Below, in pieces: positions 7,272-15,648 of a stretch of 64,000 nucleotides of DNA. The DNA is from UMGS621 sp964468815 (GTDB lineage: Bacteria > Bacillota > Clostridia > Christensenellales > Borkfalkiaceae), in assembly GCA_964468815.1 (NCBI GenBank), contig CAYXWN010000003.1, positions 11,781 to 75,780 on the forward strand, written 5' to 3'. Position 1 is the first letter of the stretch, and each line of letters starts with the position of its first letter. The position numbers and the translations under genes were made by a program. The notes beneath the pieces are model-generated. The model made no database searches, had not been told where the DNA came from, and was given only the letters and a program-made list of their open reading frames with translations.

Positions 7272-9632
7272 ATGTATTTAGTAGTAAAGAGAGACGGAAA
7301 AACAGTAGACTTTAATTTAAAGAAAATTGCAGACGCGATCGAAAAAGCGTTCGATTCGGTCAGCCGTCAGTACAACAGAGATATTATCGACCTTTTGGCG
7401 CTCAAAGTGACGTCGCACTTCGAGCCGAAAGTAAAGGACGGCAAGGTCGCCGTCGAAGATATTCAGGACAGCGTGGAAGCGGTGTTGTCCGACACCGGTT
7501 ACGGCGACGTTGCGAAATCCTATATTATTTATCGGAAACAGCGTGAAAAGATTCGTAACTTAAAATCCACCGTTCTCGATTATAAAGAGATCGTCGACAA
7601 TTACGTAAAAGTAAACGATTGGCGCGTTAAGGAAAATTCCACCGTCACGTATTCGGTCGGGGGCTTAATCTTATCCAACTCCAGCGCGATCACGGCGAAC
7701 TATTGGCTTTCCGAGATCTACGACGAAGAGATCGCGAACGCGCACCGCAATGCGGATATTCACTTGCACGATCTTTCCATGTTGACCGGATATTGTGCAG
7801 GGTGGTCGTTGAAACAGTTGATCCAAGAGGGCTTGGGCGGTGTTACGGGCAAGATTACGTCCGCGCCGGCAAAGCATCTTGCGACGCTCTGCAATCAAAT
7901 GGTGAACTTCTTGGGTATTATGCAGAACGAATGGGCAGGTGCACAGGCGTTCTCGTCTTTCGACACCTATCTCGCGCCCTTCGTTAAGGTCGATCATCTT
8001 TCTTACGATCAAGTGAAAAAGTGTATCGAGTCCTTTATCTACGGCGTCAATACGCCCAGCCGTTGGGGAACGCAAGCACCGTTTTCCAACATTACGCTGG
8101 ATTGGACCGTTCCTGCCGATATCGGCGAGCAACAGGCGATCGTCGGCGGCAAGGAGATGGACTTTAAGTATAAAGACTGTAAAGCGGAAATGGATATGGT
8201 GAACAAGGCGTTCATCGAGATCATGATCGAGGGCGACGCGAACGGCAGAGGATTCCAATATCCCATTCCCACCTATTCCATTACGCGCGATTTCGATTGG
8301 TCGGAAACCGAGAACAATCGCTTGCTTTTCGAAATGACTTCCAAGTACGGAACGCCCTATTTCTCCAACTACATCAACAGCGATATGGAACCGTCCGACG
8401 TTCGTTCCATGTGTTGCCGTCTGCGTCTCGATTTGAGAGAACTGCGTAAAAAGTCGGGCGGCTTCTTCGGAAGCGGCGAATCGACGGGGTCTGTCGGCGT
8501 AGTTACCATCAATATTCCGCGGATCGCGTATCTCGCGGAGAACGAAGAAGATTTTTACAAGCGTTTGGATCGCATGATGGATATTTCCGCGCGTTCGTTG
8601 AAAGTTAAGCGCGAGGTTATCACCAAACTCTTGAACGAGGGATTGTATCCTTACACCAAGCGTTATCTCGGAACGTTTGAAAATCACTTCTCGACGATCG
8701 GCTTGGTCGGTATGAACGAGGCTTGCCTCAACGCGAAGTGGATCGCGTGCGATTTGACGGACGAGCGCGCACAGAAATTCTCCGAGGACGTATTGAATCA
8801 TATGAGAACCCGTCTTTCCGACTATCAGGAACAGTACGGCGATCTTTATAACCTCGAAGCGACGCCTGCGGAATCGACTGCTTACCGTCTTGCAAAGCAC
8901 GACAAAAAGCATTATCCGAATATCATTACCGCCGGTCAGGACGGCACGCCGTATTACACGAACAGTTCGCACTTGCCCGTCGGCTACACCGAGGACATTT
9001 TCTCCGCGTTGGATATTCAAGACAGATTGCAACCGCTTTATACGTCAGGAACGGTATTCCACGCGTTTTTGGGAGAAAAACTTCCCGATTGGAAGGCAGC
9101 GGCGAATCTCGTCCGCAAGATTGCGGAGCACTACACGCTCCCGTATTATACCCTTTCGCCCACCTATTCGGTGTGCAAAAAGCACGGTTATATTGCAGGA
9201 GAGATTTACGAATGCCCCTACTGCCACGAAAAGACGGAAGTTTACAGCCGTATCACGGGATATTATCGCCCCGTTCAGAATTGGAACGACGGAAAGACGC
9301 AAGAATTTAAGGAACGTAAGGTTTATAACGTTGCCGGGAACGCCGAGTACACCGGTGCTTGCAATACCGAAAATACGGCGATCGAACGCGGCGCGGTTAA
9401 GAGTGCGCCTGGGAAACGGATTCTCTTTAAGACAAAGACTTGCCCGAACTGCAAAGTTGCGGAAAAACTCTTAAACGACGCAAACGTGGTGTACGAGGTC
9501 GTCTATGCGGAAGAAAATCCCGAAATGGCAAAGCAATACGGCGTCATGCAAGCGCCGACGTTGGTTCGGGTTGACGGCGACGTCGCCGAAAAATTCACCG
9601 GTATTCCGGGAATCAAGCAATATCTTGCGTAA
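7272..9632 (+). CDS. nrdD: Anaerobic ribonucleoside-triphosphate reductase with C-terminal redoxin
   Basis: 786 residues. It makes deoxyribonucleotides from NTPs using a glycyl radical installed by NrdG. An ATP-cone (residues 1-90, VVKRDGKTVDF) gives allosteric control. The catalytic barrel follows, then a zinc site (C635-x2-H, C648PYC651) and the glycyl-radical loop RITGYYRPVQNWN with Gly663. Unlike the textbook enzyme, the chain continues for about 75 residues into a glutaredoxin/NrdH-like fold: KTCPNC with Cys724 and Cys727, and a cis-proline loop MQAPTL. This suggests dithiol rather than formate as reductant. Start from GGAGGA at 7258-7263. Confidence 0.92.
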   Translation: MYLVVKRDGKTVDFNLKKIADAIEKAFDSVSRQYNRDIIDLLALKVTSHFEPKVKDGKVAVEDIQDSVEAVLSDTGYGDVAKSYIIYRKQREKIRNLKSTVLDYKEIVDNYVKVNDWRVKENSTVTYSVGGLILSNSSAITANYWLSEIYDEEIANAHRNADIHLHDLSMLTGYCAGWSLKQLIQEGLGGVTGKITSAPAKHLATLCNQMVNFLGIMQNEWAGAQAFSSFDTYLAPFVKVDHLSYDQVKKCIESFIYGVNTPSRWGTQAPFSNITLDWTVPADIGEQQAIVGGKEMDFKYKDCKAEMDMVNKAFIEIMIEGDANGRGFQYPIPTYSITRDFDWSETENNRLLFEMTSKYGTPYFSNYINSDMEPSDVRSMCCRLRLDLRELRKKSGGFFGSGESTGSVGVVTINIPRIAYLAENEEDFYKRLDRMMDISARSLKVKREVITKLLNEGLYPYTKRYLGTFENHFSTIGLVGMNEACLNAKWIACDLTDERAQKFSEDVLNHMRTRLSDYQEQYGDLYNLEATPAESTAYRLAKHDKKHYPNIITAGQDGTPYYTNSSHLPVGYTEDIFSALDIQDRLQPLYTSGTVFHAFLGEKLPDWKAAANLVRKIAEHYTLPYYTLSPTYSVCKKHGYIAGEIYECPYCHEKTEVYSRITGYYRPVQNWNDGKTQEFKERKVYNVAGNAEYTGACNTENTAIERGAVKSAPGKRILFKTKTCPNCKVAEKLLNDANVVYEVVYAEENPEMAKQYGVMQAPTLVRVDGDVAEKFTGIPGIKQYLA

Positions 9633-9666
9633 ATAAAGTAAACAAAACCGCTCTGCAAGCCTGAAG

Positions 9667-10581
9667 TGAACCCCAAAAGTTGGACAAAAAATTTAATTAA
9701 ATTGCTTGTGAATGAGTTCTGTATTGTACGGGACTCATTCCTTTTAATTTACGAGATATTCTCTCGTTGTTGTAATAGTAAATATATTCGTGTAGCCTTT
9801 CAATGAAAGCGTTAACGCTTTCAAATTTTTCCCCGTAAAACATTTCTACCTTTAACCGTCCGAAAAAGTTTTCCATTGCTCCGTTATCCATACAGTTGCC
9901 TTTTCGCGACATACTTTGCGTTATGTTATGTTCTTTCAACAGCCTTTGATATTCTGCGTGTTGGTATTGCCAACCTTGATCCGAATGAAATAAAGGTCTT
10001 GCATTTTCGGGAAGCTTCTCAAACACCCCACTCAACATTTCTCGTATTTACTCCAAGTTTGGACTTAACGAAATAGAATAGGAAATGATTTCTCGGTTGT
10101 ACAGATCTAACGTAGGGGATAAGTAAACTTTTTCTCCACAAACGTTAAATTGCGTTACGTCCGTTGTCAGTTTCTCAAAAGGTTTCTCTGCTGTGAAATC
10201 TCTTTGTAAGAGATTTTTTGCAACTTTTCCGACTTCGCCTTTATAAGAATGATACTTTTCGTTTTTACACCGTTTCCCTTTCAGATTAAGTCTTTTCATT
10301 AGCTTTAATACCGTTTTATGGTTTATAATGTAACCTTTTGATTTCAGTTCATCTGTTATTCTACGATATCCGTATCTTTGCTTATGATGATTGAAAAGTT
10401 TTATTATCTCTTCTTTTTCAACTGCGTATTTATCTACGCTGCACTTCTTTTCGTTGTAATAATATGTACTGCGTTTTACCTTTGAGATTTTTAATAGAAT
10501 TTCCAGCGGATATTTTTGCCTTAATTGAGTAACTATTACTGTTTTAGAGTGGTGGAAATTTTTCTGTTGCGCTAAATCGTA
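9667..10581 (-). mobile_element. Remnant of an IS3-family (IS150-like) insertion sequence
   Basis: The left end TGAACCCCAAAAGTTGGACA (9667-9686) is a typical IS150-group terminal repeat. The orfB frame follows in reverse. No orfA and no matching right-hand terminal repeat could be found up to 11 kb, so the element is truncated at its promoter-proximal end. Confidence 0.75.
9697..10581 (-). pseudogene. IS3-family OrfB transposase, interrupted
   Basis: Reading in reverse from 10581, one frame of 295 codons runs to the stop at 9697. It includes a helix-turn-helix-21 part (QRYGYRRITDELKSKGYI) and the DDE domain: TTDVTQF (first Asp), FHSDQGWQYQH (second Asp) and SRKGNCMDNGAMENFFGRL (Glu). A single TAA at 10048-10050 breaks it after SPNLE, most simply a CAA-to-TAA change. 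With orfA missing the copy cannot be active. Confidence 0.85.
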
Positions 10582-10955
10582 TTATTCGTCGATGCTTTGG
10601 TTTTCTTTAGAGCTTTATTATTTTAGCTTCGGGGGAAAGGGAAAAACTCACCAAGATTTTAGATTATTGCACTTATTCTCTCACATGTTGTGCGAGGGGA
10701 TAAGTAAAGCAGAGCAAGTACGAGCGAAGCAAACCATTCTTACCGTACACAATGAAGTAAGTGAATAAAGATTTGAGTTGTTTTTCACGACCGCACGCTT
10801 GCGTGCGGTCGTATGGAAGAGAGTGAGAGTATAGCGAAGTTTGGGGTGTTAGGTTTTGAGTTTTTATATAGGTTTTGGGGGTATTTCTTCTTGTTTTTTA
10901 TTATTGCTGTTTTAGAGTGATAGAAATTTTCTGTTATATTGAATTATATTATTTC
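10541..10955. repeat. Pair of imperfect ~45-bp direct repeats around hairpin-rich DNA
   Basis: GTTTTAGAGTGGTGGAAATT (10541-10560) and GTTTTAGAGTGATAGAAATT (10909-10928), with similar sequence continuing to a shared ATTATT, lie 368 bases apart. Between them are an imperfect hairpin at 10672-10704 (CTCTCACA/TGTGCGAG core) and a perfect one at 10787-10812. No gene is seen in 10582-11056. The left repeat overlaps the truncated end of the IS3 remnant. Confidence 0.5.
10787..10812. repeat. Perfect 12-bp-arm inverted repeat
   Basis: ACGACCGCACGC (10787-10798) and GCGTGCGGTCGT (10801-10812) around TT. No U-tract on either side. The core GACCGCACGC recurs in the hairpin at 17966-18002. Confidence 0.75.
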
Positions 10956-10957
10956 CC

Positions 10958-11007
10958 CTCAATAAAAAGATTCGGCACGCTTTTGCGTGCCGAATCTTTT
11001 TATTGAG
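10958..11007. terminator. Bidirectional terminator, perfect 23-bp stem
   Basis: Arms 10958-10980 and 10985-11007 are perfectly complementary around TTTT. The GC-rich core GATTCGGCACGC is flanked by A/T tracts, so each strand reads GC stem plus U run. It lies 50 bases past the stop codon of the reverse-strand DUF4130 gene, which it probably terminates. Confidence 0.8.
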
Positions 11008-11056
11008 AATTACCGACCGAAGAACGTTCGGTCGCAGAGTGAGCGAATAGAACTCG

Positions 11057-11797
11057 TCACGGTCTTGCTTTAAATTCGACTATATGCTTGCGATAGCGAC
11101 GGGGGAGAAAATTGTCTTGCAACCGCGTGTTTTTGCGTTCCTTGACGGCGACGTTTTGAAAGTAAGTACGCCAAAGGGATTGCAACGTTGTTTCGTCCTC
11201 GGACAGAATCAAAGTCGGCGGTTGGTGCGTGGTGGTATAAAAAAGGGCTTTCCCGTTATAGAGCGCGAGCTTGTTGCGTTTTTCGTCGTGTATGATAAAG
11301 GGTTGCGTACCGAGCCTCGCCTTAAAGTGGGGCGCGATCAGTTCCGTAATATCGTTATCCGGCTCGTAATGTGCGTAATACACGCCCGATCGGGTTTCGA
11401 TAAAACGGAGAAATCCGGTAAAACGGTGTCGTTCGCGTTGTACGCGCGCGACGATATCTTGAAATCGAAACACGTCTGCATTGCCAAGTTGCCCCGAAAC
11501 GTCCGTCTTTTGGTCGATCGTGCGCTTAACGTAGCGGAACGCCGCCGTCATTTTGTCTTCCTCGCAACTACGTAACGCGCGGTCGAGTTCGTTGAGCGCG
11601 TTTACGCCGCCGTATTTTAAGTAGGCGATTTTGACGCGTTGCGCCTTTTCCTGATCGGGCACGACTGAAAACACCTCGGTCAATAAATCTTGTTGGTAGT
11701 CGGTAAAGATAATTTTTTCGGGCGTTTCATGCCGTTTGTAAGCGTCGAAAACCGCGGAGAAAAAACTTTCCGCCGTGTCTGTACATTGATAAATCAT
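11057..11797 (-). CDS. DUF4130 / TIGR03915-type putative DNA-metabolism protein
   Basis: 246 residues (MIYQCTDTAESFFSAVFDAY...). It belongs to the family always paired with a radical SAM/helix-hairpin-helix protein and named as a putative DNA repair or modification partner with a uracil-DNA-glycosylase-superfamily-like relation. Its start overlaps the stop of the upstream radical SAM gene by four bases, so the two are co-translated. The C-terminal segment is rich in basic and aromatic residues (NFLPRRYRKHIVEF). The reaction is unknown. Confidence 0.75.
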   Translation of the reverse strand: MIYQCTDTAESFFSAVFDAYKRHETPEKIIFTDYQQDLLTEVFSVVPDQEKAQRVKIAYLKYGGVNALNELDRALRSCEEDKMTAAFRYVKRTIDQKTDVSGQLGNADVFRFQDIVARVQRERHRFTGFLRFIETRSGVYYAHYEPDNDITELIAPHFKARLGTQPFIIHDEKRNKLALYNGKALFYTTTHQPPTLILSEDETTLQSLWRTYFQNVAVKERKNTRLQDNFLPRRYRKHIVEFKARP

Positions 11798-13053
11798 AAT
11801 TCTCCCGTGAGTACGCTGGTGTTGATTTCGGGTGAGGAAAATAAGGACAACTGTTCGGCATTCTCGCGCGTGTCCGCGACGAGAAGCGTTTGTCTGATGC
11901 GGTCGGGGTTTTCCGTCCCGTAAAATTTGCCGTTTGCCGTAATAAAAGAAACGGCGCGTTTTAAGACGATCCGCATTCGCTTTAAGTCGTCAAAGGTAAG
12001 TTTGGTGTATTTGCGCGCTTCGCGAATACGGTTCGCTCCGCGAATCCCGATGCCGGGAACGCGTACCAGCCGTTCGACGGGCGCGGTGTTGACTTCCAGC
12101 GGAAATTCGTCTAGGTGGCGCAACGCCCAACCGCATTTCGGGTCGAGCGACGGATCGAGATTTCCGCGTTCGTCTACGATTTCGTCCGCCGTAAAACCGT
12201 AGAATCGCAACAACCAATCCGCTTGATATAGGCGGTGTTCGCGCAATAACCCGGTCGGACGCGCGGGAAGATAGGATGTCGTGAAATTCGTCGGCACGTA
12301 AGAAGAATAATATACGCGCTTTAATTTCGGAACGTTGTAAAACCATTGCGTAAGTCTTAAAATTTGTCCGTCCGTTTCGGGGGACGCGCCGACGATCATT
12401 TGCGTCGTTTGTCCTGCCGGTAAAAAGGATTGTCGCCGCCGTGCTCCGTCTGTCAGGGCAAGCACGTTTTTTGAGAGCATTTTCATGGGAACGAAAATAC
12501 TGTCCGCACTTTTTTGCGGCGCAAGTAGTTTTAAACTCTGTTCGGACGGGAGTTCTACGTTAAAGGACATTCGATCCGCATAATTGCCGGCGCGCTGTAC
12601 GAGCAGACGATCGGCGTGGGGAATCCCTTTTAAGTGAATGTACCCGTTAAAGCGGTACGTCGTGCGCAATTTTATCACCGTTTCCAACAGGCGTTCCATT
12701 GTGTAATCCGCACTTTTTTCGACGGCAGAGGAGAGAAACAACCCTTCGATATAATTGCGCTTGTAAAAGTGCATTACGAGTTCGCAAATTTCGTCCGGCG
12801 TTGCGGATGCGCGCGGAACGTCGTTCGAGGCGCGGTTGACGCAGTACAGACAATTGTAAGAGCATTTGTTGCTTAATAATATTTTCAGAAGGGAAATGCA
12901 CCGCCCGTCCGCCGTGAACGAGTGGCAGATCCCGGCATAACTTGCATTGCCCGTACCGCCCGTTCGGTTGCTTCGGTTAGAACCGGAGGAGGAACAAGAT
13001 ACGTCGTATTTTGCGGAATCCGTCAATATTTTCAGCCGTGTTTCGTCGATCAT
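11794..13053 (-). CDS. Putative DNA modification/repair radical SAM protein (TIGR03916 type)
   Basis: 419 residues. SNKCSYNCLYCVNRASND contains the CX3CX2C radical SAM cluster. The C-terminus has a helix-hairpin-helix DNA-binding motif (RVPGIGIRGANRIREAR). This combination and the DUF4130 partner define a conserved two-gene module proposed to act on DNA bases; the chemistry is not established. Transcribed divergently from the ferritin-like gene across a 145-base gap. Confidence 0.85.
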   Translation of the reverse strand: MIDETRLKILTDSAKYDVSCSSSGSNRSNRTGGTGNASYAGICHSFTADGRCISLLKILLSNKCSYNCLYCVNRASNDVPRASATPDEICELVMHFYKRNYIEGLFLSSAVEKSADYTMERLLETVIKLRTTYRFNGYIHLKGIPHADRLLVQRAGNYADRMSFNVELPSEQSLKLLAPQKSADSIFVPMKMLSKNVLALTDGARRRQSFLPAGQTTQMIVGASPETDGQILRLTQWFYNVPKLKRVYYSSYVPTNFTTSYLPARPTGLLREHRLYQADWLLRFYGFTADEIVDERGNLDPSLDPKCGWALRHLDEFPLEVNTAPVERLVRVPGIGIRGANRIREARKYTKLTFDDLKRMRIVLKRAVSFITANGKFYGTENPDRIRQTLLVADTRENAEQLSLFSSPEINTSVLTGEL

Positions 13054-13198
13054 CGTGCGTCCCTCCTGTCGTTTGTGTTCTTATTTTAGCACGGCTTTTT
13101 TTAAAAGTCAAACAAATGTTCGTGTTTTTAAAAATTATTTTTGCACCAAATCGCAGTTTGTTTTCATAGGATAAAATAAAACCGAAAGGGGGAACGCG

Positions 13199-13708
13199 AT
13201 GCCGACGGAAATCAGATTGTCCCTTCCTTATCCCAAAATAAGCGGAATCGGGGAGGATTATAGAAGCGCGGCGATTATTTCGCCTGCTTATGCAGGAATA
13301 CACGGGGAATTAAATACGGTTTTGCAGTACGTTTTTCATTCCTTTTATTTTGAAAAAGAGGGAATGAGCGAAGCCGCGGACGTCATGATCGGCATTGCGA
13401 TCTGTGAAATGAAACACCTCGATCTCTTGGGGAGTTTGCTGTTGGAACTCGGTGTGCAGCCGATCTTTACGGAGAATCCGCCTCGCATGTGTAATTTTTA
13501 CAACACTTCCGCGATTTGTTACAGCCGAACGCCGCAACGTATGTTGATGGACGATATTACGGGGGAACTTGCCGCGATCGACGCTTATACGCAGATGTTG
13601 GATCGGCTTTCCGACGAGGCTGTCGGCGCGGTGATTTCGAGGATTCGTTTAGACGAAGAATTGCACGTCAAGGTCGTAAAGGAGCAATTAGAAAAACTGA
13701 CGGAATGA
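13199..13708 (+). CDS. Ferritin-like diiron protein
   Basis: 169 residues forming a four-helix bundle with four spaced metal-ligand motifs: GELNTVLQY (Glu), CEMKHLD (ExxH), TGELAAIDAY (Glu) and DEELHVK (ExxH). This E/ExxH/E/ExxH pattern marks the rubrerythrin/ferritin-like superfamily. There is no rubredoxin domain and no secretion signal. A cytosolic role in oxidative or iron stress is likely but inferred. Start by a GGGGGAA site. Confidence 0.75.
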   Translation: MPTEIRLSLPYPKISGIGEDYRSAAIISPAYAGIHGELNTVLQYVFHSFYFEKEGMSEAADVMIGIAICEMKHLDLLGSLLLELGVQPIFTENPPRMCNFYNTSAICYSRTPQRMLMDDITGELAAIDAYTQMLDRLSDEAVGAVISRIRLDEELHVKVVKEQLEKLTE

Positions 13709-13845
13709 TTTTTTTATAAAGCGATTGTTTTGAAGTCGTCGCTGTTGAAAAGTTTGTGTTTAAATCGTTAAAAACAAAATCTTTTTCTCTCAATTTACTT
13801 GGTTGTAACTTTGTCGAAAAAAATCGTGAAAGTTGTTGTTTTAAG

Positions 13846-13874
13846 TTGCATTTTTTCGGTTGTTGTGGTATACT
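13846..13874 (+). promoter_or_regulatory. Sigma-A type promoter for the alcohol dehydrogenase
   Basis: TTGCAT (13846-13851), 17 bases, TATACT (13869-13874). The start codon is 59 bases further on. Confidence 0.65.
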
Positions 13875-13932
13875 CAAATAGATTAAAGGCAGAAACACTT
13901 GGTTTTTCTTGGTTTTTGTTTCGAGGCATGGC

Positions 13933-15078
13933 ATGAAGAGATTTGACGTAAAGACAAAAATTTATTTTGGTGAAAACGCGCTGGATCGCCTGAAAGATAT
14001 TCCTTACAAAAAGGCGATCGTCGTAACCGATCCGTTCGTCGTGACGAGCGGTTTGGTGGAAATCGTAACCGATCGCTTAAAGCGTTCGGGCATTGAGTTT
14101 ACCGTATATTCGGACGTCATTCCCGATCCTCCGTTGGAAAAGGTGATCGCTGGCGTTTCCGAAATTTTAAAGCAACGTCCGCAGTGTATGATCGCCGTCG
14201 GCGGCGGTTCTGCAATCGATCTTTCTAAGGCGATTCGCAAATTCGCAGAAAAGATGGATGAATCTTACCGTCCCGCGCTGATCGCGATTCCGACGACTAG
14301 CGGAACGGGCAGCGAAGTAACGGCGTTTTCCGTCGTGACCGATCGGGAGCGCGGCGTAAAATATCCGTTGGTTTCCGAGGACTTGTTGCCGGATGAAGCG
14401 ATTTTGGACGAGGAACTTGTAAAATCCGTTCCGCCTGCCGTTACGGCAGATACGGGAATGGACGTTCTCACACACGCGATCGAGGCGTACGTTTCCTTAA
14501 ACAACAACGAATTTTCCGCGGCTCTCGCTGAAAAGTCGATTGAAATCTGCGGTACGTTTTTACTGCGTTCTTATTACGATTCCAACGACGGTCACGCGCG
14601 CCGCAAAATGCACATCGCGTCTTGCTTGGCAGGGCTTGCGTTCAATTCGGCTTCTTTGGGCTTGAATCACGGCATGGCGCACCAATTGGGGAGTAATTTT
14701 CATATTCCGCACGGAAGAGCGAATGCGATTTTGTTGCCGAAAATTATCGAATACAACAGCGGAATCGACCGCCACAGTAAATCGCGGAAAGATTATCCGT
14801 CTTGCGTAAAGAAGTACGTACACGTCGCCCGTATTTTGGGGTTGCAGAATTTCAATACGATTACGACCGTCCGTGCGTTGGTGAACTGGATCGAATTCAT
14901 GCTGAAAGAGATGAATATGCCCGTTTCGGTTTCGCAAGCGGCGAAGATCACGAAAGAGGAGTACGACGAAAAGGTCGCGATCATGGCGAAAGCCGCGTTA
15001 AAAGATGCATGTACCGCAACCAATCCTCGCGTTCCGACCGAGCAAGAGGTCATCGAACTGTACAATCAAATTTGGTAA
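13933..15078 (+). CDS. Iron-containing alcohol dehydrogenase (group III, PduQ/EutG-like)
   Basis: 381 residues. ATG at 13933 (MKRFDVKTKIYFGENAL) matches the family N-terminus and follows GAGG. It has the nucleotide-binding AVGGGSAIDLSKAI loop and PTTSGTGSEVT, then the metal ligands in DTGMDVLTHAIEAY and NHGMAHQLGSNFHIPHGRAN (D, H, H, H). It reduces an aldehyde to an alcohol with NAD(P)H. Related enzymes act on propionaldehyde or acetaldehyde; no microcompartment genes are nearby, so the substrate is open. Transcribed alone, between its own promoter and terminator. Confidence 0.88.
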   Translation: MKRFDVKTKIYFGENALDRLKDIPYKKAIVVTDPFVVTSGLVEIVTDRLKRSGIEFTVYSDVIPDPPLEKVIAGVSEILKQRPQCMIAVGGGSAIDLSKAIRKFAEKMDESYRPALIAIPTTSGTGSEVTAFSVVTDRERGVKYPLVSEDLLPDEAILDEELVKSVPPAVTADTGMDVLTHAIEAYVSLNNNEFSAALAEKSIEICGTFLLRSYYDSNDGHARRKMHIASCLAGLAFNSASLGLNHGMAHQLGSNFHIPHGRANAILLPKIIEYNSGIDRHSKSRKDYPSCVKKYVHVARILGLQNFNTITTVRALVNWIEFMLKEMNMPVSVSQAAKITKEEYDEKVAIMAKAALKDACTATNPRVPTEQEVIELYNQIW

Positions 15079-15144
15079 AAGACGCGCTTTTCTAAAAGCG
15101 TGCACGACTCTTTTTCTAAAAATTTTCAATCTGAAAACAGACCG

Positions 15145-15181
15145 CACCTTGTTTTTCGTAAGAAGAACAGGGTGTTTTTTT
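15145..15181 (+). terminator. Rho-independent terminator after the alcohol dehydrogenase
   Basis: A 13-bp stem with two G-U pairs (CACCTTGTTTTTC against GAAGAACAGGGTG) followed by seven T. Confidence 0.75.
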
Positions 15182-15437
15182 GAAAAATCAAGTCGGAGCA
15201 TTTTTCGCGAGCCGAGATCAGAAAAAGAAGCGCGCGGTTTCACGCTTGCAAAGCAATCGTTAGAACGGGGCAAGAACAAGAGGATCGTTGCAATTATTCC
15301 TAAAAATGCGCCGCGGTTGTCGGTTGCGATCTCGCGTTTTCGATTGTTTACAGATTTGTCAACGATCCGTTTGTCGTTTGCAAAACGATAAAACTTTATC
15401 AACAACCGTCGGTTGTAGAAAAAACAATTTAACTTGC
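15182..15437. other. Intergenic stretch, nothing recognised
   Basis: About 250 bases between a terminator and a promoter. No convincing gene, repeat or strong structure was found. Confidence 0.6.
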
Positions 15438-15466
15438 TTGTCATTTTTTCTTTGTCATTATATAAT
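15438..15466 (+). promoter_or_regulatory. Sigma-A promoter upstream of the HTH-ARH gene
   Basis: TTGTCA (15438-15443), 17 bases, TATAAT (15461-15466). The predicted transcript has a leader of about 175 bases before the main start codon. Confidence 0.75.
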
Positions 15467-15527
15467 ACAAGTGAGTAGATTGGCTTGCGCGGATTTGCGA
15501 ACGTTTTAAATAACGGGAGAGCAAGCG

Positions 15528-15629
15528 ATGCCGAATTTATTTTTGCAAGCCGTTTATTCAATAGACGTTTTCCGGACGAAAAACGATGACGAATCGAGCC
15601 GCGGCGAGTTGTCGTTATACAGATAAAAA
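15528..15629 (+). CDS. Possible 33-residue upstream ORF
   Basis: ATG at 15528 has GGGAGA seven bases upstream and encodes a 33-residue peptide (MPNLFLQAVYSID...) ending 19 bases before the HTH-ARH start. It sits on the leader from the promoter at 15438, so it is placed like a leader peptide. There is no similarity evidence; it may be chance. Confidence 0.3.
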
Positions 15630-15648
15630 TATACAGGAAGGGGAAAAT

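Noticed and set aside
7671..9032. Long reverse-strand frame of 453 codons inside nrdD
   Set aside because: It mirrors codon bias of nrdD, has no ribosome site and no recognisable protein motif.
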